DNA from: DALYJJ01 sp031969915
Lineage (GTDB): Bacteria; Acidobacteriota; Terriglobia; Bryobacterales; Bryobacteraceae
Assembly (NCBI GenBank): GCA_031969915.1
Contig: DALYJJ010000034.1
Coordinates: 1 to 50,867 of the forward strand
Direction of reading: 5' to 3'
Length of the DNA: 50,867 bases
Positions 24,748 through 33,249 of this stretch are shown piece after piece. The position numbers were made by a program, and so were the translations under genes. Within the stretch, counting starts at the first letter, position 1. The number at the start of each line of letters is the position of its first letter. The notes below the pieces were generated by a model. That model was given only the letters and a program-made list of their open reading frames with translations, made no database searches and was not told the DNA's origin.

Positions 24748-26778
24748 TCAGGCCAGCGCCCGGTCCATCGCCTGTGCCAGCGCATGGATGTCGAGGGGCT
24801 TCGAGAGATGATCGTCCATCCCTGCCTTCAGGCACTCCTGCCGGTGGATCTCCATGGCGTGAGCGGTGAGCGCAATGATGCGCACGCGCCTGGCGCCCGA
24901 CGGTTCGTGCCGCCGGATCTCCCGTGTTGCCTCGTACCCGTCCAACTCGGGCATTTGGCAATCCATCAGCACCACGTCGTAGTCGGACGACAAGACCGCC
25001 TTCACGGCACTCCTGCCGTCGGGGACTACCTGCGCATAGTGTCCCATCCGTGTGAGTAGCCGCATGGCAATGCGCTGGCAGACCGGGTCGTCCTCAGCCA
25101 CCAGGACTCTCAGCCGCCGGCCCTCGCTCGCCAGGTCCACCCGCGGAGCCGGCGGCGCCTCGAGGGGCGCCTCGGCCGCGGACAGAGGCAAGCGGAACCA
25201 GAACGTCGTGCCCCGCGGACGTTCCCTGATCACGTCAATCTCGCCGCCCATCCGCTCCACCAGCCGTTTGGAAATCGCCAGCCCCAGACCCGCGCCGCCG
25301 TACTTCCGGCGCGCCGTCTCATCGCCCTGCGTGAACGGCCGGAACAAACGCGCCTGCAACTCCTCGGAGATCCCTACCCCGCTATCGGTTACCGAGAAGC
25401 GGAGCCCTCCCGCGACGGCGGAAACCCGCATTGTCACGCTCCCCTCGTCGGTGTACTTCAACGCGTTTCCCGCCAGGTTCACCAGAATCTGTCGAATCAG
25501 GTTCGCATCGCCTCGATAGCATGGCCCGACCTCCGCCGCAAACTCCGCGCCGTACTGCAGGTTCTTCTCGCGCGCGCGGAACGCCAGCACGTCGACCACC
25601 TCGCGGACAACCTTCCGCACATTAAACGGCTTCTCGTCAATATCGAACTTGCCCGCCTCGATCCTCGAAAGGTCCAGGATCTCGTCCAGAATTGCCAACA
25701 GCGACCGGGCGCAGGATTCCACCGTACGCGCCATCTCGCGGTGCGCCGGCGCCAGTTCCGCGTCCGCCAGCGCCTCCGTCATCCCGATGATCCCGGTCAT
25801 CGGTGTGCGGATCTCGTGACTCATGTTCGCCAGGAACTCGCTCTTGGCCCGGTTGGCCCGGTCCGCTTCTTTCTGCAGCGCACGGTTTCTGAGCAGCAGC
25901 CAAACAGCCAGCACCATACCCGCCGCCAGGCCGCCAGCGAGCCACTGCAGCGTGCGCGCCCGCCGACGCGCTTCCGATCGTTCGAAGGTGAATTGCGCCT
26001 GCTGCAGCCCGTAGGCCGGTGAGCGGGAGAAAATCAGCGCCAGCGTGCCGTCCTCCGCCATCCGGAGAATCTCGCCGTGCAGAAGGTCCGCCACGCGGCG
26101 CGCCTCGAACGTCGAAGCCACTCCAAACTGCAACTGCGAATCGGGCATCCGCAGCGCGTATAAGTGGCTTCCTTCGCACGCCGCCGGAGGATTGACCACC
26201 GCGGCGTCGGCGAAGCGGCTCTCGATCAGCACCGCGTCGGCGGCGCCGGTGCACACCGCGGCGATCGAGTCCGGCCGGCTCCTGAACTTCACGATCGTCC
26301 CTTGGGGCGCCCTCTCCCGCGCGATCCTCAGGTTGAGCCCCAGGTCGAACGCCGCGATGCGCCAGCCGGCCAAGCCGCCGATTTCGCCGGTCCACGGCTT
26401 CGCCGCCAACAGGTCGTAGGACTGCTCCATCCAGGGTTCGCTGAAATAGATGTACGTGCGGCGCGCCGGAAGATCCGCCGCGATCGGCCAGAGGTCCACC
26501 GATTTCGCGCGCAGTGCATCGTCCGGCCCTTCGTTGTGAATCCGCCAGTCCAGCCGTACACGGGCGCGGCGGGCCGCCTCCGTCAATACCTCCACCGCCG
26601 CGCCGCCGATGCTCCCGTCGGCTTGAAAATACTGGTACGGAGGGTTGTAGTTGATCCCGATGCGATAGGTTCTGGCGCGCAACCGGCTCAGACTGGTAAC
26701 CCGGTAGAACGCGATGCCCGCCACCAACGCGAGCACGGCGGCCGCACAGATCCCGATCGTGCTGCGCGAGGCTTTCAA
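24748..26778 (-). CDS. Hybrid sensor histidine kinase with solute-binding sensor domain (paralogue 1)
   Basis: 676 residues, TTG start at 26778 with an AGG-containing site upstream. A signal-anchor helix (about 8-28) leads to a periplasmic type-3 solute-binding domain (about 38-260), as in amino-acid-binding receptors. A second helix (about 277-297) precedes a short coiled coil, HisKA with phospho-acceptor His321 in SHEIRTP, an ATPase domain (Asn438; DSGVGI; GGAGLGLAI) and a receiver with Asp606 (VVLMDCQMP) and Lys660. There is no HPt domain and no partner regulator nearby. Cys176 and Cys201 in the sensor, 25 residues apart, are also present at the same spacing in the paralogue at 34445-36493. 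It probably senses a small solute. Confidence 0.92.
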   Translation of the reverse strand: MKASRSTIGICAAAVLALVAGIAFYRVTSLSRLRARTYRIGINYNPPYQYFQADGSIGGAAVEVLTEAARRARVRLDWRIHNEGPDDALRAKSVDLWPIAADLPARRTYIYFSEPWMEQSYDLLAAKPWTGEIGGLAGWRIAAFDLGLNLRIARERAPQGTIVKFRSRPDSIAAVCTGAADAVLIESRFADAAVVNPPAACEGSHLYALRMPDSQLQFGVASTFEARRVADLLHGEILRMAEDGTLALIFSRSPAYGLQQAQFTFERSEARRRARTLQWLAGGLAAGMVLAVWLLLRNRALQKEADRANRAKSEFLANMSHEIRTPMTGIIGMTEALADAELAPAHREMARTVESCARSLLAILDEILDLSRIEAGKFDIDEKPFNVRKVVREVVDVLAFRAREKNLQYGAEFAAEVGPCYRGDANLIRQILVNLAGNALKYTDEGSVTMRVSAVAGGLRFSVTDSGVGISEELQARLFRPFTQGDETARRKYGGAGLGLAISKRLVERMGGEIDVIRERPRGTTFWFRLPLSAAEAPLEAPPAPRVDLASEGRRLRVLVAEDDPVCQRIAMRLLTRMGHYAQVVPDGRSAVKAVLSSDYDVVLMDCQMPELDGYEATREIRRHEPSGARRVRIIALTAHAMEIHRQECLKAGMDDHLSKPLDIHALAQAMDRALA

Positions 26779-26805
26779 TTTTCCTACCTATCACTGACTA
26801 TCGGG

Positions 26806-26811
26806 ATTATA
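26806..26811 (-). promoter_or_regulatory. Candidate -10 box for hybrid kinase 1
   Basis: On the minus strand this reads TATAAT, a perfect -10 element, 28 bases ahead of the TTG start. No good -35 was found at the usual spacing, so an alternative sigma factor or an activator may be needed. Confidence 0.35.
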
Positions 26812-26908
26812 TCCAGGATCTGTACAGAATTTTACAAACGAGAGCGGAGCCGTTTCCCGGCCTCTTGCATCCATGGCAATAATCGGTAACAATCATTTCA
26901 GAGGAAAG

Positions 26909-27301
26909 ATGCTTCAGCTGACCGGCAGAGCCCCCGCCGATACCCGTTCCGAAGCCGCCCAACGTACGCTCACCAGCGCATTGCTCCAGGCTGCGGCCCT
27001 GCTCGGCGTCGCCCAGGCCCAACTCGCCGCGGTCCTCGGGGTCAGCCCGGCTACCGTCTCGCGCATGGCATCCGGCGCATACCTGCTCCAGCCGGATCGC
27101 AAGGAGTGGCAACTCGCCGTACTGTTCGTGCGGCTGTTCCGCTCCCTCGATTCGATCACCGGGGGACGCGACGATCTCTCGCGCGCCTGGTTCCAGAGCC
27201 ACAATCACGGGCTGCACGGCAAGCCGGAGGAGCTGGTGAACGACGTCGAGTCCTTCGTCCGTGTGGTCCACTACCTCGATGCCTCCCGCGCCCTCGTCTA
27301 A
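26909..27301 (+). CDS. Xre/MbcA/ParS-family antitoxin of a RES module
   Basis: 130 residues from the ATG at 26909, chosen over the ATG at 26873 because GAGGA lies directly upstream and the conserved part begins here. The N-terminal half contains a helix-turn-helix of the Xre type (LLGVAQAQLAAVLGVSPATVSRMASG). The C-terminal half has the MbcA/ParS toxin-binding form ending in SFVRVVHYLDAS, with a Gly/His-containing turn (NHGLHGK). In known systems the antitoxin blocks the toxin active site and represses the operon. The toxin gene starts before this stop codon, with a 23-base overlap. Confidence 0.75.
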   Translation: MLQLTGRAPADTRSEAAQRTLTSALLQAAALLGVAQAQLAAVLGVSPATVSRMASGAYLLQPDRKEWQLAVLFVRLFRSLDSITGGRDDLSRAWFQSHNHGLHGKPEELVNDVESFVRVVHYLDASRALV

Positions 27302-27995
27302 CTGGCTGCAGCGCGCTATCGCCGGAGCGCGTAAGGCGGTCTCCCTGAAAGCCTGGCGCGCGGTGGAGGCGCAGCATGTCGTCTCCACCTTGCGGCTCAC
27401 CGCCAATGACCCAGCCCGCCAGGACCTCCTCGAGCACATCCTGGAGGAACACAAACCCACCCCACCGCCCGCCACCCTGGGGCTGCACTATCTGCTCGCC
27501 ACGCCCTTCCGCTACCCGCCTTTGCCCGGCGGCTCCCGCTTCCGCGCCTGGACCGATCCGGGAGTGCTCTACGCGGCGCTGGCGCGGCGCACCGCCTGCG
27601 CGGAGATGGGCTATTGGCGCTGGCGCTTCGTGCGAGAGAGCGAAGGGCTTCGCGGCATCGCGGCCGCGCCGCAGACGCTGTTTCAGATCGGCGCGCGCGG
27701 CGAGGCCATCGACGTCCAGCAACCGCCTTTCGAGCAGCGCGCCTCCGTCTGGACCAGCCCCGCCGACTATGGCGCGACCCAGTCCCTCGGCCGCCAGGCG
27801 CGCGCCGAGGCGCTCGCGCTGATCCTCTACCGCTCCGTGCGGGACCCCGAATCGGGAACCTGCGCGGCGGTGCTCGACCCCGCCGCGCTGCACCCGAAGC
27901 GCCCGACCGCGCAGGAGACCTGGTATCTCACCGTCACTCCCGGTGGCGCACTCTGGCAGCGCGAGCGGGAGCGCTTTGCTTTCGATTTCGCGTAG
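27279..27995 (+). CDS. RES-domain toxin, NAD+-degrading
   Basis: 238 residues. ATG at 27279 is inside the antitoxin gene. The RES domain has its hallmarks: an Arg in GGSRFRAW, Tyr in VLYAALARR and Glu in CAEMGYWR, and the C-terminal part is typical for the family. RES toxins of this kind, such as MbcT of Mycobacterium, act on NAD+ by phosphorolysis or hydrolysis and so arrest or kill the cell. The adjacent Xre-type antitoxin is the known partner arrangement. The gene ends one base from the convergent GH74-like gene. Confidence 0.8.
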   Translation: MPPAPSSNWLQRAIAGARKAVSLKAWRAVEAQHVVSTLRLTANDPARQDLLEHILEEHKPTPPPATLGLHYLLATPFRYPPLPGGSRFRAWTDPGVLYAALARRTACAEMGYWRWRFVRESEGLRGIAAAPQTLFQIGARGEAIDVQQPPFEQRASVWTSPADYGATQSLGRQARAEALALILYRSVRDPESGTCAAVLDPAALHPKRPTAQETWYLTVTPGGALWQRERERFAFDFA

Positions 27996-27996
27996 C

Positions 27997-30909
27997 TCAC
28001 CGGATTGAGATCGTCGCCTGCCCGGCCGAGGTCACTCCGCCCACCGTCACGCGCAACGGCACAGCCTCCCCCACCGGAGCGCCGGCCGGTATGCGGAAGT
28101 TGACCTGCGTGAGCCCCTGAACGAAGAAGGGCGCGCCGCCCGCCCACTGCGCGGGAACGGTCACGCCACCCACGCTCACCGTGACCTCGCGAGCGATCAC
28201 GGGAAGCGGCAGGTCATTGCTCGCCCCGTCGGTTCCCGGCGGCGATGTCTGGCCCGCGCCGGTGACATAGAAGAACACATCCGTGCCCCGCGGAAAGGAA
28301 TTCGCCGGGCCGTTCACGGCGCCCGTGGCGTTGTCCACGAGGATCGCTGGCCCCGAGCCTTGCCGGTTCGCCGTGTAGATGCCGGGTTTGGCCGCGACCA
28401 CGGGCACCACAACCGGCGCGGAGGGGATCCCGTCACGCAGAACCTGCATGGTGGCCGATTCGCGGCCGGCGGTGTGAAACGGAACCAGCGCGCTTGACTG
28501 AGTCGCGCTCGCATACAACATCGGCGCGGGAATCCCGTCAAAGAGGATCTGCGTTCCGCCCGCGATCGTCGTGGCTCGCGATTCCGCCAGCACGTCCGGC
28601 CCGATGCCGGTTCCGAAAATGACGATGTTCTCGCCGGGCGTGACACCGGGAGTGGCGTAGCTCGCGGCGTTGGCGACGCCCTCGGCGGTGAAGGCCGGCT
28701 CCTTGCGCTGGCCATAGAACACGCCGCGTCCACCCACGGCGGCATAGACCAGGTCTTTCACGCGCATGTCGCCGGCGATGGAGGTAACGCCGGCGAAGCC
28801 GATCTGCCCGGGGTCGCTGATCCGAATCCAGGTGGCGCCCAGGTCCTCCGACTTGTACATCGCCTCATTGCCGTCTCCGGGCGCGAGGCCGAACACGTAA
28901 AGAAACGGCTGTGTTTCGGAGTTGCCCCGCCCGAACGTGACGAAACGAACCTCCTGCAGGCCCGGCACGGGGGTCCAGGTCACGCCGGCGTCCTGGGAGC
29001 GCAGCAGCACGAAACGTCCCGTCTGATTGGTGTTCCGGCTGTGCGCGAGCCAAAGATCGCCGGCGCGCGTGGGATTCGGAACCAGGTTGACCTTCACGGT
29101 ATTGCCCACCGGACGCCCGGCTTCGCGGACTGTGCCGGCGAGAGTCCAGGACGCGCCGCCGTCGTTTGAGAGGAACAACTCACCGGGCGAATTCCAACTG
29201 GCGTGGAAGTAGTAGTAGAAACGGCCTTCCTCGATGGGGTCCGCCGCCAGCACCTGGCTGGCCCACCATTCGCTGCCGGTGAGTTGCCAGCCGGCCCGCA
29301 GATCTTCGCCGCCCACCTTCGCCTTCTGCCACGTCTTGCCGCCGTCTTTCGTGAACACCGGCGTGGAGCCCTTAGCGGGCGCCCAGACCATGTTCCTGGG
29401 GTCGCGCGCCGAAACGGCGATGTTGCCGCCGATGCCCGGCGTGGCGTTCTCGAACGGACGCCAGGTGCGGCCGTTGTCGCCGCTCACTCCGGTCATGGGA
29501 AGCCGGTTGTCCACCTGGTCCCAGCCCACAAAAGCCATGTTCTCGGGCGCCTGGCCGGCGAACGCCATCGAGTTCCCTTGCGCCACCCATTGGAACTCGG
29601 CGATCTTCGAATCCGGAGGCCGGTCGCGGTTCTCCACGCGAAAGCCCACCATGTCCATGGCCACCAGGAACAAGTCGGCGCCGCCGGGCGCGGGCGGCAC
29701 GACGACGCGTTGCGGGACCAACTCTTCGAGGTTGTTTTGCACCCACTCCCAGTTCGAGCCGGTGGCCGTCACGTCGTTGTTGCGCATGACGCCGTAGCCG
29801 TTGGTCTGCCATGCCTGCCTGGGATTCGCGGGGTCGATCGCGAGGCCCGCGTTGCCCCAGCCGCCGGAGGGCGATTGGAAGTTCCACGAGTTCGGTTTCT
29901 GGAAGTAGCCGGGCTGTTTGAGACCGATGCCGGAGTAGGCGATGCGGGTCCATTGCGCGCCGCGGTCGGTGGAGCGGTACACGGTGAGGTTGCCGTCGGC
30001 CGCAGCGAGGATCGTCGCGGGATCGGAGGGGTCCACGGCAACGCCCGCCCAGAAGAGATTGGTGCGGCCCGCCGGGGTGATCTCCGCCCACTCGCCGTTG
30101 CGCCACCGGCGGAGCGCGCCCGCCGTGGGCGAGTAGCGGCCATAGGAAACGTAGAGTACGCCCGCTTTGTCTATGGCGGCGCGGACGGGATTGGGGCGGG
30201 CGTCAATCTGGGTCCAGGAATCGCCTCCGTCGTTGGAGCGCCACACGCCGCTGGTATAGACTCCGGCGTAGATACGGTCCGTGGCCGACGGGTCCACGGC
30301 CACGAACGTGATACCTGGGGCCTCGGTCGATTCGGGAAGGGCGCCGCCCGCGCGGCGCCAGGTGGAGGCCGCGACATCGCCGATCCAAAGGCCGTGGCGG
30401 CGGGTGGCGTAGTAGAGGCGCGTGGGCTGGTGCGGATCGACGGCGAGACGGTCCTGAACCAGGCCCCGCAGGTCGTCGTTGGGACCCATGTACACGTTGT
30501 GCCGGGCAAGGCCGGTAGGGGACCAGAAGGCTCCGCGGTCGCGCGACACGACGATCTCTCCGGCCCAGTCGACACTGGTACCGTTGAGCGACATGCGGTA
30601 GGGCATGGCCGCATAGACCACATTCACGTTGGTGGGATCGACGGCCAGCGCCTCAATGCCGTAGGAGCCCGGGCCTTCGGTTCCGATTCGATCCGTAATC
30701 GGAATCCAGCGATCCGCGGCGCGATCGTATCGATACGCGCCGCCCACATCGGTTCCGGCGTAGATATCGTGCGGGGCCTTCGGGTGGATCGTCAGGACAG
30801 TGACGAAGCCCATCCCCTGGAGGTTCACGTTCCTCCAGGCGAAGGGCTGGTAAGTAGACTGGCCGGTGGCGGCCAGCGAGGCAAAGAGAAACGCCGCGAT
30901 CAGGCGCAC
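27997..30909 (-). CDS. Secreted GH74-like beta-propeller protein with Solibacter C-terminal domain
   Basis: 970 residues. A signal peptide (MRLIAAFLFASLAATGQ) is followed by about 700 residues of BNR/propeller repeats (SNDGGDSW, SDRGAQW-like blocks). GTDVGGAYRYD at 52-62 (Asp54) matches the catalytic Asp of GH74 xyloglucanases, and NLEELVPQRVVVPP followed by AMDMVGF (Asp419) matches the second acidic region. Hence it is probably an endo-acting beta-glucanase of the xyloglucan type. Residues about 735-970 form a beta-sandwich region with the pattern of the Solibacter C-terminal domain (start GVANAASYATPG, end PLRVTVGGVTSAGQATISIR), which is thought to be a surface-attachment module. It ends two bases from the RES gene on the other strand. 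Confidence 0.75.
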   Translation of the reverse strand: MRLIAAFLFASLAATGQSTYQPFAWRNVNLQGMGFVTVLTIHPKAPHDIYAGTDVGGAYRYDRAADRWIPITDRIGTEGPGSYGIEALAVDPTNVNVVYAAMPYRMSLNGTSVDWAGEIVVSRDRGAFWSPTGLARHNVYMGPNDDLRGLVQDRLAVDPHQPTRLYYATRRHGLWIGDVAASTWRRAGGALPESTEAPGITFVAVDPSATDRIYAGVYTSGVWRSNDGGDSWTQIDARPNPVRAAIDKAGVLYVSYGRYSPTAGALRRWRNGEWAEITPAGRTNLFWAGVAVDPSDPATILAAADGNLTVYRSTDRGAQWTRIAYSGIGLKQPGYFQKPNSWNFQSPSGGWGNAGLAIDPANPRQAWQTNGYGVMRNNDVTATGSNWEWVQNNLEELVPQRVVVPPAPGGADLFLVAMDMVGFRVENRDRPPDSKIAEFQWVAQGNSMAFAGQAPENMAFVGWDQVDNRLPMTGVSGDNGRTWRPFENATPGIGGNIAVSARDPRNMVWAPAKGSTPVFTKDGGKTWQKAKVGGEDLRAGWQLTGSEWWASQVLAADPIEEGRFYYYFHASWNSPGELFLSNDGGASWTLAGTVREAGRPVGNTVKVNLVPNPTRAGDLWLAHSRNTNQTGRFVLLRSQDAGVTWTPVPGLQEVRFVTFGRGNSETQPFLYVFGLAPGDGNEAMYKSEDLGATWIRISDPGQIGFAGVTSIAGDMRVKDLVYAAVGGRGVFYGQRKEPAFTAEGVANAASYATPGVTPGENIVIFGTGIGPDVLAESRATTIAGGTQILFDGIPAPMLYASATQSSALVPFHTAGRESATMQVLRDGIPSAPVVVPVVAAKPGIYTANRQGSGPAILVDNATGAVNGPANSFPRGTDVFFYVTGAGQTSPPGTDGASNDLPLPVIAREVTVSVGGVTVPAQWAGGAPFFVQGLTQVNFRIPAGAPVGEAVPLRVTVGGVTSAGQATISIR

Positions 30910-30917
30910 AGCAAACC

Positions 30918-31304
30918 TCAGGGCTTGGCGGGCAGGTAGGCGATGCAGTCGATCTCGACCTTGATGGGCGCGGCGAAACCGACGACGACGGTGGTTCGCG
31001 CGGGGCGGTGATCCCCGAAGAAGGCCGCGTAAACCTCGTTCATGGCCGCGAAGTCAGCGCCGTTTTCGAGATACACGTTGCAGCGCACGACGTCGGCCGG
31101 CCGGGCGCCCGCCGCTTCCAGGATCCGGCCGATGTTTGCGAGCACCAGCCTGGTCTCGTGGCGGATGTCGCCGAGCGATAGTTCGTTGGTTGCCGGATCG
31201 GCGGCCACTTGTCCGGCGACAAAGAGGAAGTCGCCCGCGCGAACCGCGGGCGAGTAAGGGCCCCGAGGGCGCGCGCCGCCCTCGGGATGAATGAATTCCA
31301 TCAC
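30918..31304 (-). CDS. RidA family (YjgF) protein
   Basis: 128 residues, the normal RidA size. RPRGPYSPAVRAGDFLFVAGQ near the N-terminus, the conserved Arg in CNVYLENGADFAAMN and ARTTVVVGFAAP near the end are family hallmarks, and the active-site Arg/Glu pair fits. RidA deaminates reactive enamine/imine intermediates such as those from serine and threonine dehydratase reactions. It directly follows the NYN gene with no spacer, so the two are probably co-expressed. Confidence 0.88.
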   Translation of the reverse strand: MMEFIHPEGGARPRGPYSPAVRAGDFLFVAGQVAADPATNELSLGDIRHETRLVLANIGRILEAAGARPADVVRCNVYLENGADFAAMNEVYAAFFGDHRPARTTVVVGFAAPIKVEIDCIAYLPAKP

Positions 31305-32690
31305 CTACCGGTCCCCCGTCGGTTTCTTGCGCCGCGTCGTGGTGGTGCGGCGGGGGCGCTCGGCGGTGTTGCCGCCGGCGGCGGCCCGCTTGCGCGGGGC
31401 GCGGGGACGCTTCGCGGGCGGGGGCTCCGGCAGTGGCGGAGGATTGGGGTCGACGAGCGAAGGCTGGCCGGGAACGATGGGCTGCACTTCGTCTTCTTCT
31501 TCCTCGTAGGGTGACGGTTCCGGCGCGGGCGGAGGGGCGGGCGGATAGAACTCGCCGCCGAGGTGCACCAGCAGGCCGCGCTCTTCGTCCGGTTCGATCC
31601 GCACCAGCAGCTTGTCTTGCGCGTAATTGAGGAACTCGCCGAACTCCTGGTAGCCGTAGGCGGAGGCGTCGAAGTTGGGCATCTCTTCCTTCACCCAGCC
31701 CGCCAGGTCGTCCGCCAGAACGCCGTCCTCGATTTCGAGGCGGTGCGTCTCCAGCAGGTCGCGGAACTGCGGGAGGATCTCCTCGGGCTTCGGAGCGGGC
31801 TTCTCCGGCTGTGTGTGCTTCCGTTCGATCAGGTAGCGGCCGCCGGTTCCGTTGACGTTCACCAGGTCGGCCTTCTTCAGCTTGTCGACGAACTCGGAGA
31901 AACTGCCCGCGCCATAGGCCCGCTCGCTGAAGGTGGAGTCGAGCTGCAGCATGGTCGACTTGAGCAGGCCGAGCTGCGGCTGCACGCCGCGCCGTTCCAG
32001 CACCTGGAGCGCGCGTTCCACCAGCGGCATGGCCAGTGCGAGATCCAGCGGCGCAGGCCGCTGGCGCTGCTGTTGCGGTTGACCACCACCCTGTCCTTTG
32101 CCCTGACCCTGACCCTGGCCCTGCGGCCGTTCTTCACGCGGCGGGCGGCCGCCTCCACCGTGTTGCGATTGCTGCGCAGGCTGAGGCTGCTGCTTGGGAG
32201 GGGGGGCCGAGCCCGCGGAGTCAAGCAGCGACTCGTAGCTGATGAACTCATGGCAATTCTGCTGCAGGATGGTTGAGGTGAAGGCCTTGCCGCCCACCAC
32301 GTAGACGGTCTTCCCGTATTCCTTCAGCTTGTTGACGAGAGGGATGAAGTCGCTGTCGCCGCTCACGATGGCGAAGGCGTTCACGTGGTTGTGGGTGAAG
32401 GCCATTTCCAGGGCGTCGAGAGCCAGGTTGATATCCGCGCCGTTCTTGTCGCCGCGCGGTGAGGGGATCCGCTGAACCATCTGCACGGCGTTCTCGGCCA
32501 TGCTGCGGGTCGCGCCTTCCTGCCGGGACCAGTTCGCGTACGCGAACTTAGCGACGATGTCGCCACGTTCCTTCAGGGAGTCGAGCGCGAGGGCCACATC
32601 GAATTCGCGGCGCAGCGTGCTCTTGACTCCGATTTCGATGTTGTCGTAGTCGACGAACACCGCGATGTTCATTTTGTCTTGCATCGGCAC
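31305..32690 (-). CDS. NYN-domain ribonuclease-like protein with two LOTUS domains
   Basis: 461 residues. The N-terminal NYN/PIN-like domain (about 7-150) has the acidic set DYDNIE, GADINLALDALE and VSGDSDFIPL, consistent with a metal-dependent RNase of the LabA/DUF88 group. A low-complexity Gln/Gly/Pro linker (about 155-205) contains a run of GQ dipeptides. Two OST-HTH/LOTUS regions follow (about 208-285 and 303-390), domains that bind RNA or G-quadruplexes in other proteins. The tail is highly basic (KRPRAPRKRAAAGG; TTTTRRKKPTG). An RNA-processing or RNA-silencing role is likely. A second start at Met7 is possible. Confidence 0.85.
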   Translation of the reverse strand: MPMQDKMNIAVFVDYDNIEIGVKSTLRREFDVALALDSLKERGDIVAKFAYANWSRQEGATRSMAENAVQMVQRIPSPRGDKNGADINLALDALEMAFTHNHVNAFAIVSGDSDFIPLVNKLKEYGKTVYVVGGKAFTSTILQQNCHEFISYESLLDSAGSAPPPKQQPQPAQQSQHGGGGRPPREERPQGQGQGQGKGQGGGQPQQQRQRPAPLDLALAMPLVERALQVLERRGVQPQLGLLKSTMLQLDSTFSERAYGAGSFSEFVDKLKKADLVNVNGTGGRYLIERKHTQPEKPAPKPEEILPQFRDLLETHRLEIEDGVLADDLAGWVKEEMPNFDASAYGYQEFGEFLNYAQDKLLVRIEPDEERGLLVHLGGEFYPPAPPPAPEPSPYEEEEDEVQPIVPGQPSLVDPNPPPLPEPPPAKRPRAPRKRAAAGGNTAERPRRTTTTRRKKPTGDR

Positions 32691-32746
32691 TCTTTTCTCG
32701 GTTCCGGCGTTCCGCAGACATCTGTGGCCCTCCGGTCCGATTTCTC

Positions 32747-33166
32747 TCAGAGACCTTGGCCTGAGGCCACGGTCTCGTCCACCGACGAGCGGATAAACGT
32801 CACGATCTCATTGAGCGAGGCGCCGGGCTGAAAAACAGCCGCGACTCCCTGCTCGCGGAGACGCTGCGCGTCCTCGTCCGGAATGGTCCCGCCCACCACC
32901 ACCAGCACGTCCGTCATCTCCTTCTCACGGAGGAGGGCGAGGACGCGAGGCACGATCGCATTGTGTGCTCCGGAGAGGATCGACAGGCCGATCACCTGCA
33001 CGTCCTCCTGAAGGGCGGCATTGACGATCATCTCCGGGGACTGCCGGAGGCCGGTGTAGATGACTTCCATCCCGGCGTCACGCAGCGCACGTGCGATCAC
33101 TTTGGCGCCACGGTCATGACCATCCAGTCCAGGTTTGGCAACGAGAACGCGAATCCGCTTGTCCAT
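32747..33166 (-). CDS. Cobalamin-binding subunit of methylmalonyl-CoA mutase type
   Basis: 139 residues. The B12-binding Rossmann domain has KPGLDGHDRGAKVIARAL, where DxHxxG lets His displace the lower cobalt ligand, then SILSGAH and VVVGGTIPDED. It corresponds to the C-terminal part or separate small subunit of methylmalonyl-CoA mutase and related acyl-CoA mutases. The large catalytic subunit is not in the window. The minus-strand TATAAT at 33179-33184 ends only 12 bases before the ATG and no Shine-Dalgarno sequence is seen, so the transcript may be nearly leaderless. Confidence 0.85.
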   Translation of the reverse strand: MDKRIRVLVAKPGLDGHDRGAKVIARALRDAGMEVIYTGLRQSPEMIVNAALQEDVQVIGLSILSGAHNAIVPRVLALLREKEMTDVLVVVGGTIPDEDAQRLREQGVAAVFQPGASLNEIVTFIRSSVDETVASGQGL

Positions 33167-33178
33167 GGACTGGTATTC

Positions 33179-33186
33179 ATTATAAT
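33179..33186. promoter_or_regulatory. Palindromic -10 element between divergent genes
   Basis: ATTATAAT reads as TATAAT on both strands: 33179-33184 on minus for the B12 subunit and 33181-33186 on plus for lhgO. On plus, TTGTCC at 33159-33164 is a fair -35 at 16 bases. It could serve a bidirectional promoter. Confidence 0.4.
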
Positions 33187-33249
33187 TGGCGACGGAGCCG
33201 CGCGGGCATGCCGCCCCGGGGGATTGGCGTGTAGCCTAGTCGGTAGCCC

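Noticed and set aside
29203..30939. Plus-strand open frame of 578 codons opposite the GH74-like gene
   Set aside because: Composition is that of an antisense frame and it lacks any domain; the minus-strand protein has a signal peptide and conserved catalytic regions.
32080..32130. Short six-base tandem repeats as a possible CRISPR or regulatory array
   Set aside because: They are codon-level repeats encoding Gly-Gln in the linker of the NYN protein, with no spacers.
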